Source: Streptomyces sp. NBC_01224 (GTDB taxonomy: Bacteria > Actinomycetota > Actinomycetes > Streptomycetales > Streptomycetaceae). From it: 64,000 nucleotides of DNA. Positions 9,887-18,936 of this stretch are shown here, in pieces (position 1 is the first letter of the stretch; each line of letters begins with the position of its first letter). The stretch spans positions 6,877,001 to 6,941,000 of the forward strand of contig NZ_CP108529.1 of assembly GCF_036002945.1 (NCBI RefSeq). Reading direction: 5' to 3'. The position numbers and the translations under genes were made by a program. The notes under the pieces are model-generated. The model saw only the letters and a list, made by a program, of their open reading frames with translations, had not been told where the DNA came from and searched no databases.

Positions 9887-11487
9887 GCTCCGAGGCGGCC
9901 GTCGCCCCGGACGCCGAGGGCGAGGGCGGCGTCACCGGTCCCGAGGCGGCCACCGGTGCCGACTGGCGGCGGCTGGACCGGCGTACGGTCCTCGTCAGCG
10001 CACTCGTCACGACCGGGGTGGTGGCAGGTGCGGCCGTGCCCACCACGCTCGGCCTCTCCGGACGGTTCGGGGTCGGGCCCGCGGTTGCCTGGGTGCTGGC
10101 CGGTGCGATCGTGCTGATCGGCTGCGCCGCGGCCGGCGACTACGTACGGTGGCGCCGCACCCGCTACCGCATCGGTGCCGAACGGGTCGAGCTCCACACC
10201 GGGCTGCTGCTGGTCAAGAAGCGCTCACTGGCCCGGACACGCATCCGCAGCGTCGACCTCACCGCCCATCTGCTGCAACGGGTCCTCGGCCTGGTCACCG
10301 TCCGCATCGGCACCGGAGAGCACTCCGGCAACGAATCCACCCTGGAGCTCGACCCGGTCCCCAGGTCCGAGGGCGAACGGCTCCGCCTCGAGCTGCTGGA
10401 ACGTGCAGCCACCGGCACCCCGGGCACCCATCGCGAGGGCGAGCTCGCCGCCCTCGACCCGCGCTGGATCCGCTACGCACCGGCCTCCTTCGTCGCCCCC
10501 GCGCTCGGCGGTGCGGCGGCCGGCGCGGTGATGCAGGTCAGCGACTGGTTCGGGGCCCAGGGACAGGTGATCGACTGGATCGGCGACCGGTTCCGGGACA
10601 CCTCATTGCTCGCCATGATCGTGATCCTCGCCGTCGCCGCGGTGGCCGCCGGTGTCGTCGGCGCGCTCGGCCTGTGGGTCGAGATGTGGTGGAGCTACCG
10701 GCTGGAGCGCGAACCCGGCGGCACGCTGCGCATCCGGCGCGGCCTGCTGACCTCCCGGTCCGTCTCCATCGAGGAGCGGCGGCTGCGCGGCGTCGACCTC
10801 GTCGAACCGCTCGGCATCCGGCTGTTCGGCGCAGCCCGGGTCGACGCGATCACCACCGGACTGGCCAAGGACGACGAGGAGCAGCACGGCGACCACAACA
10901 CCCTGCTGCCCGCCGCGCCCCGGCCCGTCGCCGACACGGTCGCCGCCGACGTCCTGCGCGAGAGCACGTCCCCGACCGGCGCCCCGCTGACCAAGCACCC
11001 CCTCGCGGCCCGCGGCCGCCGGCTGCGCCGGGCGTTCTGGGCCACCGCCGCCCCCGGACTCGTCCTGGCCCTCCTGGGTGTGCTGCTGACACCCGTCCTG
11101 CTCTGGATCGCGTTCGTCTGCGCCGTCGTGGGACTGCCCGTCGGGGTGTTCCTTGCCCGGGACGCGTACCGCGGCCTGGGACACGCCATCAGCGGCGACT
11201 ACCTGGTGGTCCGGTCCGGCACGGTCCGGCGCTCGACCGCCGCGCTGGAACGGGCCGGTGTCATCGGCTGGACGGTCAAGCAGACGTACTTCCAGCGGCG
11301 GTCCGGGGTGCTGAGCCTCACCGCGACGACGGCCGCCGGAGCGGGCGCGTACACGGCGTACGACGCGGATGCGAGCGAGGGCCTCGACTTCGCGTCCGAG
11401 GCCGTCCCCGGCCTGCTGGAGCCCTTCCTGGAGCGCACCCCCGCCGGCCCGGTGACTGCGACGGTCAGCCGTGCGTCGTGTCGATGA
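9883..11487 (+). CDS. Multi-PH-domain (YdbT-like) membrane protein
   Basis: A 534-aa polytopic protein with three bPH2 domains alternating with paired transmembrane helices: PH domain 1 near residues 90-155 (RYRIGAERVELHTGLLL), a second near 270-330 (YRLEREPGGTLRIRRGLL), and a third near 435-510 (AISGDYLVVRSGTVRRST). This is the YdbT layout, partner of the shorter protein upstream. ATG 9883 overlaps the previous stop by four bases; the open frame further upstream is a shadow of that gene. The last 23 bases overlap the convergent VOC gene. Function unknown beyond a membrane PH-domain complex. Confidence 0.8.
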   Translation: MSSEAAVAPDAEGEGGVTGPEAATGADWRRLDRRTVLVSALVTTGVVAGAAVPTTLGLSGRFGVGPAVAWVLAGAIVLIGCAAAGDYVRWRRTRYRIGAERVELHTGLLLVKKRSLARTRIRSVDLTAHLLQRVLGLVTVRIGTGEHSGNESTLELDPVPRSEGERLRLELLERAATGTPGTHREGELAALDPRWIRYAPASFVAPALGGAAAGAVMQVSDWFGAQGQVIDWIGDRFRDTSLLAMIVILAVAAVAAGVVGALGLWVEMWWSYRLEREPGGTLRIRRGLLTSRSVSIEERRLRGVDLVEPLGIRLFGAARVDAITTGLAKDDEEQHGDHNTLLPAAPRPVADTVAADVLRESTSPTGAPLTKHPLAARGRRLRRAFWATAAPGLVLALLGVLLTPVLLWIAFVCAVVGLPVGVFLARDAYRGLGHAISGDYLVVRSGTVRRSTAALERAGVIGWTVKQTYFQRRSGVLSLTATTAAGAGAYTAYDADASEGLDFASEAVPGLLEPFLERTPAGPVTATVSRASCR

Positions 11488-11824
11488 CGCAGAACCTGTT
11501 GCCCTCGGTGTCGGCGAGCACCACGAAATCCGGGTCGTCCGGGTACAGTTCCCAGTCGGTCCGCGCCGCGCCGAGTGCGACCAGCCGGTCCACCTCGGCG
11601 TCCTGCTCCTCGGTGTACAGGTCGAGATGGACCCGGGGGACCTCCTGCACCGGTGTACCGCTCCGCCCCAGGCACAGCCCGACACCGTGTCCATCGGCCG
11701 GGACCAGCACCACCCAGTCGTCCTGCAAGGGCTCGCGCTCCACATAGCCGAGCGCCGCCTTCCAGAAGGCCGCCGCGCGCCGTACGTCCGACGCACCCAT
11801 CACCACGGTTCCGATACGCACCAT
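11465..11824 (-). CDS. VOC/glyoxalase-family protein
   Basis: A 119-aa protein with the vicinal-oxygen-chelate fold (paired beta-alpha-beta-beta-beta units): RIGTVVMGASDVRRAAAFW at the N-terminus, VHLDLYTEEQDAEVDRLVAL in the middle and VVLADTEGNRFCVID near the end. Substrate unknown; many such proteins bind or modify small toxic compounds. It overlaps the convergent PH-domain gene by 23 bases. A second VOC protein with similar ending is at 31537-31902. Confidence 0.8.
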   Translation of the reverse strand: MVRIGTVVMGASDVRRAAAFWKAALGYVEREPLQDDWVVLVPADGHGVGLCLGRSGTPVQEVPRVHLDLYTEEQDAEVDRLVALGAARTDWELYPDDPDFVVLADTEGNRFCVIDTTHG

Positions 11825-11902
11825 GGGCCGAGCCTTTCACGCCACAGGCCCGGCCGCTCCGAAGAGCCAACCGGGCCTGCATGCAACGGTACTGACGACC
11901 AT

Positions 11903-12685
11903 TCAGGGAGAGGCCGGCGGATACAGCGCGCGCGGCAGCCGCGAGGCCGCCGCCGCGTCCAGCAGCCACAGAGTGCGGCTGCGTCCGTACGCACCGGCTG
12001 CCGGGGCCTGGATCTCCCCGGCACCCGAGAGCGCGATCTCCGCGGCCTCCGCCTTGTCCTCGCCCGCGGCGAGCAGCCACACCTCGCGCGCCGCCCGGAT
12101 CGCGGGCAGCGTGAGCGAGATGCGGATGGGCGGCGGCTTGGGAGCGCCGTGCACGCCGACGACGGTGCGCTCGGTCTCCCGTACCGCGGGCAGCTCCGGG
12201 AAGAGCGACGCGACATGCGTGTCCGGGCCGACGCCCAGCATCAGCACATCGAACGTCGGCACCGGACCGTGGTCCTCCGGACCGGCCGCCGCGGCCAGTT
12301 CACCGGCGTACGCGGCCGCTGCCGCGTCGGCGTCGTTGCCGCAGGGGCCGTCCGAAGCGGGCATTGCGTGCACCCGGGACGGGGTCAGCGGCACCGAGGC
12401 CAGCAGGGCCTCGCGGGCCTGCGTGATATTGCGCTCCGGATCGCCCTCCGGCAGGAAGCGTTCGTCGCCCCACCACAGGTCGAGCCGCGACCAGTCGATC
12501 GCGTCCCTGGCGGGCGCGTCGGCAAGTGCGGCCAGCAGGCCGTTGCCGTTGCGCCCGCCGGTGAGCACCACCGAGGCGTGACCGCGCGCGGCCTGGGCGT
12601 CGACGATCTTCGTGATCAGCCGGGCCGCGGCGGCCTGGGCCATCAGCTCCTTGTCGCGGTGCACGACAAGCTGAGGGGCACTCAC
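11903..12685 (-). CDS. pgl: 6-Phosphogluconolactonase
   Basis: A 260-aa 6-phosphogluconolactonase (DevB/SOL type) hydrolysing the lactone made by glucose-6-phosphate dehydrogenase. Conserved segments: VVLTGGRNGNGLLAAL, WWGDERFLPEGDPERN and DVLMLGVGPDTHVASLFP. The start is GTG at 12685, which overlaps the opcA stop as GTGA; the frame continues upstream but only as a shadow of opcA. Last gene of the tkt-tal-zwf-opcA-pgl operon. Confidence 0.93.
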   Translation of the reverse strand: MSAPQLVVHRDKELMAQAAAARLITKIVDAQAARGHASVVLTGGRNGNGLLAALADAPARDAIDWSRLDLWWGDERFLPEGDPERNITQAREALLASVPLTPSRVHAMPASDGPCGNDADAAAAAYAGELAAAAGPEDHGPVPTFDVLMLGVGPDTHVASLFPELPAVRETERTVVGVHGAPKPPPIRISLTLPAIRAAREVWLLAAGEDKAEAAEIALSGAGEIQAPAAGAYGRSRTLWLLDAAAASRLPRALYPPASP

Positions 12686-13695
12686 TTCGCCGCCGCCTTC
12701 TTGGCCGCTGTCTTCTTCGCGGCGGCAGGGGCGGCAGCGGGGGCGGGCTCGGCCGGCTTCGGCTCCGCCGGTCCGCCGAGCTTCTCCACGCCGAACTTCA
12801 CCGTCGTCTCGTAGGTGTTGTCCGGGTCCAGGCGCCGCAACTCCTCGGCGAGGAGCTCGGCGGTGTCCCGCCGCTTGAGCGCCACCGCACGGTCCGGCTG
12901 GCCCTGCATCGAGAGCGTGGCCAGCGAACCGTCCGGCCGGTCCAGGACGATGACGCCGTTCTTGGTCTGCATCCGCACGGCCGTCAGACCGGGGCCGTCG
13001 GACAGGGTGCGCTCCACCGGAACCTTGAGCCGGTCCGCGAGCCACATGGCGAGCAGCTCGCAGCTCGGGTTCTCCGACTCGCCCTCGACCGTCGCCGAGA
13101 CGACTTCGACCTGCTGCTGGTCGAGCGCGGCCGCCAGCATCGAGCGCCACGGCGTGATGCGGGTCCAGGACAGATCGGTATCGCCCGGGGTGTACGACCG
13201 GGCGCGCACCGCGAGTTCGGCACCCGGGTTCTCCGCCGAGTACGCATCCGTGATCCGGCGCTGGGCGAGTGCGCCCAGCGGGTCCTTCGCCGGATCGTCG
13301 GGGGCGTCCTCGGGCCACCAGACCACGACCGGGGCATCCGGCAGCAACAGCGGCAGGACCACCGACTGGGCGTGGTTGGCCAGCTCGCCGTGGAGACGCA
13401 GGACGACGGTCTCGCCGGTTCCCGCGTCGGAGCCGACCCGCACCTCGGCGTCGAGCCGGGCGTCCCGGCGGCTGCGCGGCGAGCGGCTGACCCGCTTGAT
13501 CACCGCGATGATCCGCGAGGGGTGTTCACGCGAGGCGTCGCCGGCCGACTTGAGGGCGTCGTACGCGTTCTCCTCGTCGGTGACGATGACCAGGGTCAGC
13601 ACCATGCCGATGGCCGGGGTGCCGATGGCACGGCGGGCCGACACCAGCGCCTGGTTGATCTTGCTGGAAGTGGTTTCCGTGAGATCGATCTTCAT
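12682..13695 (-). CDS. opcA: OpcA, glucose-6-phosphate dehydrogenase assembly protein
   Basis: A 337-aa OpcA, known from actinobacteria and cyanobacteria as a protein that assembles or activates G6PDH. It follows zwf with a 4-base overlap, the standard arrangement. The C-terminus ends in an Ala/Lys-Pro tail (PAPAAAPAAAKKTAAKKAAAK), a low-complexity basic extension common in Streptomyces copies. No catalytic motif is known for the family. Confidence 0.92.
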   Translation of the reverse strand: MKIDLTETTSSKINQALVSARRAIGTPAIGMVLTLVIVTDEENAYDALKSAGDASREHPSRIIAVIKRVSRSPRSRRDARLDAEVRVGSDAGTGETVVLRLHGELANHAQSVVLPLLLPDAPVVVWWPEDAPDDPAKDPLGALAQRRITDAYSAENPGAELAVRARSYTPGDTDLSWTRITPWRSMLAAALDQQQVEVVSATVEGESENPSCELLAMWLADRLKVPVERTLSDGPGLTAVRMQTKNGVIVLDRPDGSLATLSMQGQPDRAVALKRRDTAELLAEELRRLDPDNTYETTVKFGVEKLGGPAEPKPAEPAPAAAPAAAKKTAAKKAAAK

Positions 13696-15224
13696 GGCCG
13701 GCGCCAGCTCCGTCCGTCTCGTGCAAGCATCTCGTCCGCCTCGGCCGGGCCCCAGGTGCCCGCCGGGTACTGCGCGGGCTTGCCGTGCTTGTCCCAGTAC
13801 TCCTCGATCGGGTCGAGGATGTTCCAGGAGAGTTCGACCTCCTGGTGCCGCGGGAAGAGGTTGGCGTCGCCGAGCAGCACATCGAGGATGAGCCGCTCGT
13901 ACGCCTCCGGGCTGGACTCCGTGAAGGACTCGCCGTACGCGAAGTCCATCGTGACGTCCCGGACCTCCATCGAGGTGCCCGGCACCTTGGAGCCGAACCG
14001 CACGGTCACGCCCTCGTCCGGCTGGACCCGGATGACCAGGGCGTTGCCGCCCAGCTCCTTGGTGGCGCCGGACTCGAAGGGGAGATATGGGGCGCGCTTG
14101 AACACGACCGCGATCTCCGTGACCCGGCGGCCGAGCCGCTTGCCGGTACGGAGGTAGAACGGCACGCCCGCCCAGCGGCGGTTGTTGATCGTCAGCTTGA
14201 TCGCGGCGTAGGTGTCGGTCTTCGACTTGGGGTCGATGCCGTCCTCTTCGAGGTAGCCGGGGACTTCCTCGCCGCCCTGCCAGGCGTGTGCGTACTGACC
14301 GCGCACGGTGTGCTTGCCGAGGTCCTCCGGCAGCTCCACCGCCGTGAGCACCTTGAGCTTCTCGGCGACCAGGGCCTTCGGGTGGAAGGAGCCGGGCTCC
14401 TCCATCGCGGTCAGCGCCAGCAGCTGGAGCAGGTGGTTCTGGATGACGTCACGAGCGGCGCCGATGCCGTCGTAGTAGCCGGCCCGGCCGCCGATGCCGA
14501 TGTCCTCGGCCATCGTGATCTGGACGTGGTCGACGTAACTCCGGTTCCAGATCGGCTCGAACATCGTGTTGGCGAACCGCAGCGCCAGGATGTTCTGGAC
14601 CGTCTCCTTACCCAGGTAGTGGTCGATCCGGAAGACCTCGTTGGGCGGGAAGACGTCGTGCACGATCTGGTTGAGCTCCTGCGCGCTCTTCAGGTCGTGG
14701 CCGAAGGGCTTCTCGATGACGGCACGCCGCCAGGAGCCCTCCTTCTGGTCGGCGAGCCCGTGCTTCTTGAGCTGCTGGACGACCTTGGGGAAGAACTTCG
14801 GCGGCACGGACAGGTAGAAGGCGAAGTTGCCTCCCGTGCCCTGTTCCTTGTCGAGCTCCTGGATCGTGGCCTTCAGTGTCTCGAAGGCCTCGTCGTCGTC
14901 GAAGTTGCCCTGGACGAAGCGCATCCCCTGGATGAGCTGCTGCCAGACCTCTTCGCGGAACGGCGTACGGGCGTGCTGCTTGACGGCGTCGTGGACCTCT
15001 TGTGCGAAGTCCTCGTCGTGCCACTCGCGGCGCGCGAAACCGATGAGGGAGAAGCCCGGCGGCAACAGGCCGCGGTTGGCCAGGTCGTAGACGGCGGGCA
15101 TCAGCTTTTTACGGGACAAATCGCCCGTGACGCCAAAGATCACCAGGCCCGACGGTCCCGCGATGCGCGGGAGCCGTCGGTCCTGGGGGTCACGAAGCGG
15201 GTTGGCTCCGGGAACACCAGACAA
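13692..15224 (-). CDS. zwf: Glucose-6-phosphate 1-dehydrogenase
   Basis: A 510-aa NADP-linked G6PDH, first enzyme of the oxidative pentose phosphate pathway. The nucleotide-binding motif IFGVTGDLSRKKLMP and the active-site signature RIDHYLGKETVQNI are intact. The start codon is TTG (15224), 5 bases after the tal stop, supported by GGAGGG 9 bases upstream on the coding strand and by the normal N-terminus that follows. The rare start may lower zwf output relative to tal and tkt. Confidence 0.95.
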   Translation of the reverse strand: MSGVPGANPLRDPQDRRLPRIAGPSGLVIFGVTGDLSRKKLMPAVYDLANRGLLPPGFSLIGFARREWHDEDFAQEVHDAVKQHARTPFREEVWQQLIQGMRFVQGNFDDDEAFETLKATIQELDKEQGTGGNFAFYLSVPPKFFPKVVQQLKKHGLADQKEGSWRRAVIEKPFGHDLKSAQELNQIVHDVFPPNEVFRIDHYLGKETVQNILALRFANTMFEPIWNRSYVDHVQITMAEDIGIGGRAGYYDGIGAARDVIQNHLLQLLALTAMEEPGSFHPKALVAEKLKVLTAVELPEDLGKHTVRGQYAHAWQGGEEVPGYLEEDGIDPKSKTDTYAAIKLTINNRRWAGVPFYLRTGKRLGRRVTEIAVVFKRAPYLPFESGATKELGGNALVIRVQPDEGVTVRFGSKVPGTSMEVRDVTMDFAYGESFTESSPEAYERLILDVLLGDANLFPRHQEVELSWNILDPIEEYWDKHGKPAQYPAGTWGPAEADEMLARDGRSWRRP

Positions 15225-15229
15225 GGTGG

Positions 15230-16348
15230 TCAGCCCTCCGAAGGGGCGAGGCGCTTGAGCTCCGCCTCGGTCGAGTTGAGCAGGTCGATCCAGGACGCCT
15301 CGAACTTCTCGACGCCCTCGTCCTCAAGGAGCTGGACGACGTCGTCGTAGGAGATCCCGAGCTTCGCGACGGCGTCGAGCTCGGCACGGGCCTGCTCGTA
15401 GGTGCCGGCGATGGTGTTGCCCGTGATCTGCCCGTGGTCCGCCGTGGCGTCCAGGGTGGCCTCGGGCATGGTGTTCACCGTGCCGGGGGCGACCAGGTCG
15501 TCGACGTACAGGGTGTCCTTGTACGCGGGGTCCTTGACACCGGTCGAGGCCCACAGCGGACGCTGCTTGTTGGCCTGCGCCTTGTCCAGGGCCGCCCAGC
15601 GGTCCGACGAGAAGACCTCCTCGAACGCCTGGTAGGCGAGCCGGGCGTTGGCGAGAGCTGCCTTGCCCTTGAGCGCCTTGGCCTCCGGGGTGCCGACCGC
15701 GTCGAGCCGCTTGTCGATCTCGGAGTCCACGCGGGACACGAAGAACGAAGCCACCGAGTAGATCTTGGAGAGGTCCAGGCCCGCGGCCTTCGCTTTCTCC
15801 AGGCCCGCCAGGTAGGCGTCCATGACCTCGCGGTAGCGCTCCAGCGAGAAGATCAGCGTGACATTGACGCTGATGCCCTTGCCGATGACCTCGGTGATCG
15901 CCGGGAGACCGGCCTTCGTCGCCGGGATCTTGATGAGCGTGTTGGGCCGGTCCACCAGCCAGGCCAGCTGCTTGGCCTCGGCGACGGTGGCATCGGTGTG
16001 GTGGGCCAGGCGCGGGTCGACCTCGATGGAGACACGGCCGTCCTGGCCGTCCGTGGCGTCGAAGACAGGACGCAGGATGTCCGCAGCGTCCCGTACATCG
16101 GCCGTCGTGATCATGCGGATGGCCTCGTCGACGGTGACCTTGCGGGTGGCGAGGTCGGTGAGCTGCTGCTCGTAACCGTCGCCGTGCGAGATCGCCTTCT
16201 GGAAGATCGACGGGTTGGTGGTGACGCCCACGATGTGCTGCTGGTCGATCAGCTCGGCAAGGTTGCCCGAGGTGATCCGCTTGCGCGACAGGTCATCGAG
16301 CCAGATCGCCACGCCCTCGTCGGAGAGGCGCTTGAGTGCGTCTGTCAT
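15230..16348 (-). CDS. tal: Transaldolase
   Basis: A 372-aa transaldolase of the actinobacterial class, moving a dihydroxyacetone unit between sedoheptulose-7-phosphate and glyceraldehyde-3-phosphate. The Schiff-base lysine lies in TLIKIPATKAG and the family motif GVTTNPSIFQKAI is near the N-terminus. It lies 34 bases downstream of tkt and just upstream of zwf, inside the pentose-phosphate operon. Confidence 0.95.
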   Translation of the reverse strand: MTDALKRLSDEGVAIWLDDLSRKRITSGNLAELIDQQHIVGVTTNPSIFQKAISHGDGYEQQLTDLATRKVTVDEAIRMITTADVRDAADILRPVFDATDGQDGRVSIEVDPRLAHHTDATVAEAKQLAWLVDRPNTLIKIPATKAGLPAITEVIGKGISVNVTLIFSLERYREVMDAYLAGLEKAKAAGLDLSKIYSVASFFVSRVDSEIDKRLDAVGTPEAKALKGKAALANARLAYQAFEEVFSSDRWAALDKAQANKQRPLWASTGVKDPAYKDTLYVDDLVAPGTVNTMPEATLDATADHGQITGNTIAGTYEQARAELDAVAKLGISYDDVVQLLEDEGVEKFEASWIDLLNSTEAELKRLAPSEG

Positions 16349-16382
16349 GAGAATTGCATCTCCTACTAGTCGTATAACGGCG

Positions 16383-18485
16383 TCAGCGTGCGGCGGCGGC
16401 GAGAGATTCCCGCGCGGCGGCGGCGACGTGCTCGCCCGTGAAACCGAACTCGCGGAAGAGGACCTTGGCGTCGGCCGAGGCGCCGAAGTGCTCCAGCGAG
16501 ACGATCCGGCCGGCGTCTCCGACGTACCGGTGCCAGGTCAGACCGATACCGGCCTCGACCGCGACCCGGGCCTTCACGGACGGCGGCAGAACACTGTCCT
16601 TGTAAGCCTGGTCCTGCTCCTCGAACCACTCGACCGACGGCATCGAGACCACCCGGGTCGGGATGCCGGCGGCCTGCAGCTCCTCGCGCGCCTCGACGGC
16701 GAGGTGCACCTCGGAGCCCGTACCGATCAGAAGGACCTGAGGCGCCGCGTTCTGCCCTTCGGGCCCTTCGGCCTCGAAGAGCACGTAGCCGCCCTTGGCC
16801 GCGTCCTCGTTCGCCTCGTACGTCGGCACGCCCTGGCGGGTCAGCGCCAGACCGTGCGGGGCTCCCTTGCCGAACACCTTGGTGTAGCGGCGCAGGATCT
16901 CGCGCCAGGCGATGGAGGTCTCGTTGGCGTCGGCCGGGCGGACGATGTTCAGGCCCGGGATGGCGCGCAGCGAGGCCAGGTGCTCCACCGGCTGGTGGGT
17001 CGGGCCGTCCTCGCCGAGACCGATCGAGTCGTGCGTCCACACGTAGGTCACCGGCAGGTGCATCAGCGCGGACAGGCGCACGGCGTTGCGCATGTAGTCG
17101 GAGAAGACCAGGAAGGTGCCGCCGTAGATGCGGGTGTTGCCGTGCAGCGCGATGCCGTTCATGGCCGCGGCCATGGCGTGCTCGCGGATACCGAAGTGGA
17201 TCGTGCGGCCGTACGGGTCCGCGCCGGGCAGCGGGTTGCCCGTCGGGAGGAACGACGACGTCTTGTCGATCGTGGTGTTGTTCGAGCCCGCGAGGTCGGC
17301 GGAGCCGCCCCAGAGCTCGGGGATGACCTCGCCGAGCTGCTGGAGCACCTTGCCGGAGGCGGCGCGGGTGGCGACGCTCTTGCCCGGCTCGAAGACCGGA
17401 AGCCTGTCCTCCCAGCCCGTGGGCAGCTCGCCCGCGGAGATCCGGTCGAACTCGGCGGCGCGCTCCGGGTTGGCGGTGCGCCAGGCGGCGAGCGCCTTCT
17501 CCCACTCGGCCTTGGCCTCGCGGCCGCGGTCCAGCGCCTCACGGGTGTGGGAGATGACCTCGTCGGAGACCTCGAAGGACTTCTCCGGGTCGAAGCCGAG
17601 GACCTTCTTCGTCGCGGCGACCTCTTCGTCACCGAGCGCAGATCCGTGCGAGGCCTCGGTGTTCTGCGCGTTCGGGGCGGGCCAGGCGATGATCGAGCGG
17701 GCCGCGATGAACGACGGGCGCTCGGTCTCGGCCTTGGCGGCCTGCAGCGCCTTGTACAGACCCGCCGGGTCCAGGTCGCCGCTGGGCAGCTGGTCGACGC
17801 GCTGGACGTGCCAGCCGTACGCCTCGTACCGCTTCAGGGTGTCCTCGGAGACCGCGGTCTCCGTGTCGCCCTCGATGGAGATGTGGTTGTCGTCCCACAG
17901 CAGGACCAGGTTGCCGAGCTTCTGGTGCCCGGCCAGCGAGGACGCCTCCGCGGAGATGCCCTCCTGGAGGCAGCCGTCGCCGGCGACGACCCAGACCATG
18001 TGGTCGAACGGGGAGGTGCCGGGGGCCGCCTCCGGGTCGAACAGGCCGCGCTCGTAGCGGGCGGCCATGGCCATGCCCACCGCGTTGGCGACGCCCTGGC
18101 CCAGCGGGCCCGTGGTCGTCTCGACGCCGGTGGTGTGGCCGTACTCCGGGTGACCGGGGGTCTTCGAGCCCCAGGTACGGAAAGCCTTGAGGTCATCGAG
18201 CTCCAGGCCGTAGCCGGCCAGGTAGAGCTGGATGTAGAGGGTCAGGCTGCTGTGACCCGCGGAGAGCACGAACCGGTCGCGACCGGTCCACTCCGCGTCG
18301 GCGGGGTCGTGCCGCATCACCTTCTGGAAGAGGGTGTACGCGGCGGGAGCCAGGCTCATCGCCGTGCCCGGGTGGCCGTTTCCGACCTTCTGTACGGCGT
18401 CGGCGGCAAGGACGCGGACAGTGTCCACGGCCCGCTGGTCCAATTCGGTCCACTGGAGGTCTGTGGTGGTCGGCTTGGTGCTCAC
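16383..18485 (-). CDS. tkt: Transketolase
   Basis: A 700-aa thiamine-diphosphate transketolase. The N-terminal GNGHPGTAMSLAP, the ThDP-binding stretch beginning GDGCLQEGISAEASSLAG and ending WDDN, and the pyrimidine-domain motif FGIREHAMAAAMNG are present. The start is GTG 18485 (VSTKPTTTDLQWTELD). First gene of the pentose-phosphate operon, divergent from ctaB; the intervening 451 bases contain the 33-bp repeat array. Confidence 0.96.
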   Translation of the reverse strand: MSTKPTTTDLQWTELDQRAVDTVRVLAADAVQKVGNGHPGTAMSLAPAAYTLFQKVMRHDPADAEWTGRDRFVLSAGHSSLTLYIQLYLAGYGLELDDLKAFRTWGSKTPGHPEYGHTTGVETTTGPLGQGVANAVGMAMAARYERGLFDPEAAPGTSPFDHMVWVVAGDGCLQEGISAEASSLAGHQKLGNLVLLWDDNHISIEGDTETAVSEDTLKRYEAYGWHVQRVDQLPSGDLDPAGLYKALQAAKAETERPSFIAARSIIAWPAPNAQNTEASHGSALGDEEVAATKKVLGFDPEKSFEVSDEVISHTREALDRGREAKAEWEKALAAWRTANPERAAEFDRISAGELPTGWEDRLPVFEPGKSVATRAASGKVLQQLGEVIPELWGGSADLAGSNNTTIDKTSSFLPTGNPLPGADPYGRTIHFGIREHAMAAAMNGIALHGNTRIYGGTFLVFSDYMRNAVRLSALMHLPVTYVWTHDSIGLGEDGPTHQPVEHLASLRAIPGLNIVRPADANETSIAWREILRRYTKVFGKGAPHGLALTRQGVPTYEANEDAAKGGYVLFEAEGPEGQNAAPQVLLIGTGSEVHLAVEAREELQAAGIPTRVVSMPSVEWFEEQDQAYKDSVLPPSVKARVAVEAGIGLTWHRYVGDAGRIVSLEHFGASADAKVLFREFGFTGEHVAAAARESLAAAAR

Positions 18486-18616
18486 CCTGAGTCAGGGCTC
18501 CTCTCCACTGTTGTAAACCGGTGACTGTGACCGCACCGGGCGTTGTCGAGCCTACCCCCGTCGGAACGAGCATTTTCCGGCTGCTTTCCAGGGTGCAGGC
18601 GGCCCGCGGAGTTCGC

Positions 18617-18815
18617 CTCCCGTATGAGCGCAACGGCTCACTTATGCGCTACTCCGATGAGCGCGTGCCCCTACTTCTGGGCCCCTTTGATGAGCGCGTT
18701 CGGCTGCGTCCGGGCCCTCCGATGAGCGTTTCTCTCCGCCTCTGAGCCGCCCCGATGAGCGAGACCCCTTATAGGCCACTCCGATGAGCGTGTCCCCTTA
18801 CTTCTGCGCCACTTC
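18617..18815. repeat. Degenerate 33-bp tandem repeat, six units, between tkt and ctaB
   Basis: Six copies of ATGAGCG start at 18624, 18657, 18690, 18722, 18755 and 18784, spaced 33, 33, 32, 33 and 29 bases. Units 2 and 6 are most alike, sharing TCCGATGAGCG plus a CCCCT(T)ACTTCTG(G/C)GCC tail; the others keep the ATGAGCG core and parts of the tail. In one frame units 1-3 read as 11-residue repeats beginning MSA (MSACPYFWAPL, MSAFGCVRALR). The array fills most of the divergent promoter region (18486-18936). The rest of that gap shows no recognised feature apart from the likely ctaB ribosome-binding region. Confidence 0.8.
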
Positions 18816-18936
18816 AACACGAGCCACCCCCGCGAAGGGCGGCCTGTCCCCAACGTCTACAGTGGTCTGGTTCGCGCAAGTCTTTACTGGGCCTTCACGC
18901 CCGGAGCTTGCTGGGATTTCTCTGTCAGGGGTGTGC

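Noticed and set aside
18521..18745. Small protein genes across the 33-bp repeats
   Set aside because: Short frames in several registers, no ribosome-binding sites, repetitive composition; more likely an effect of the 33-base period.
18617..18815. CRISPR array
   Set aside because: Repeats are back to back without unique spacers, are degenerate, and no cas genes are near.
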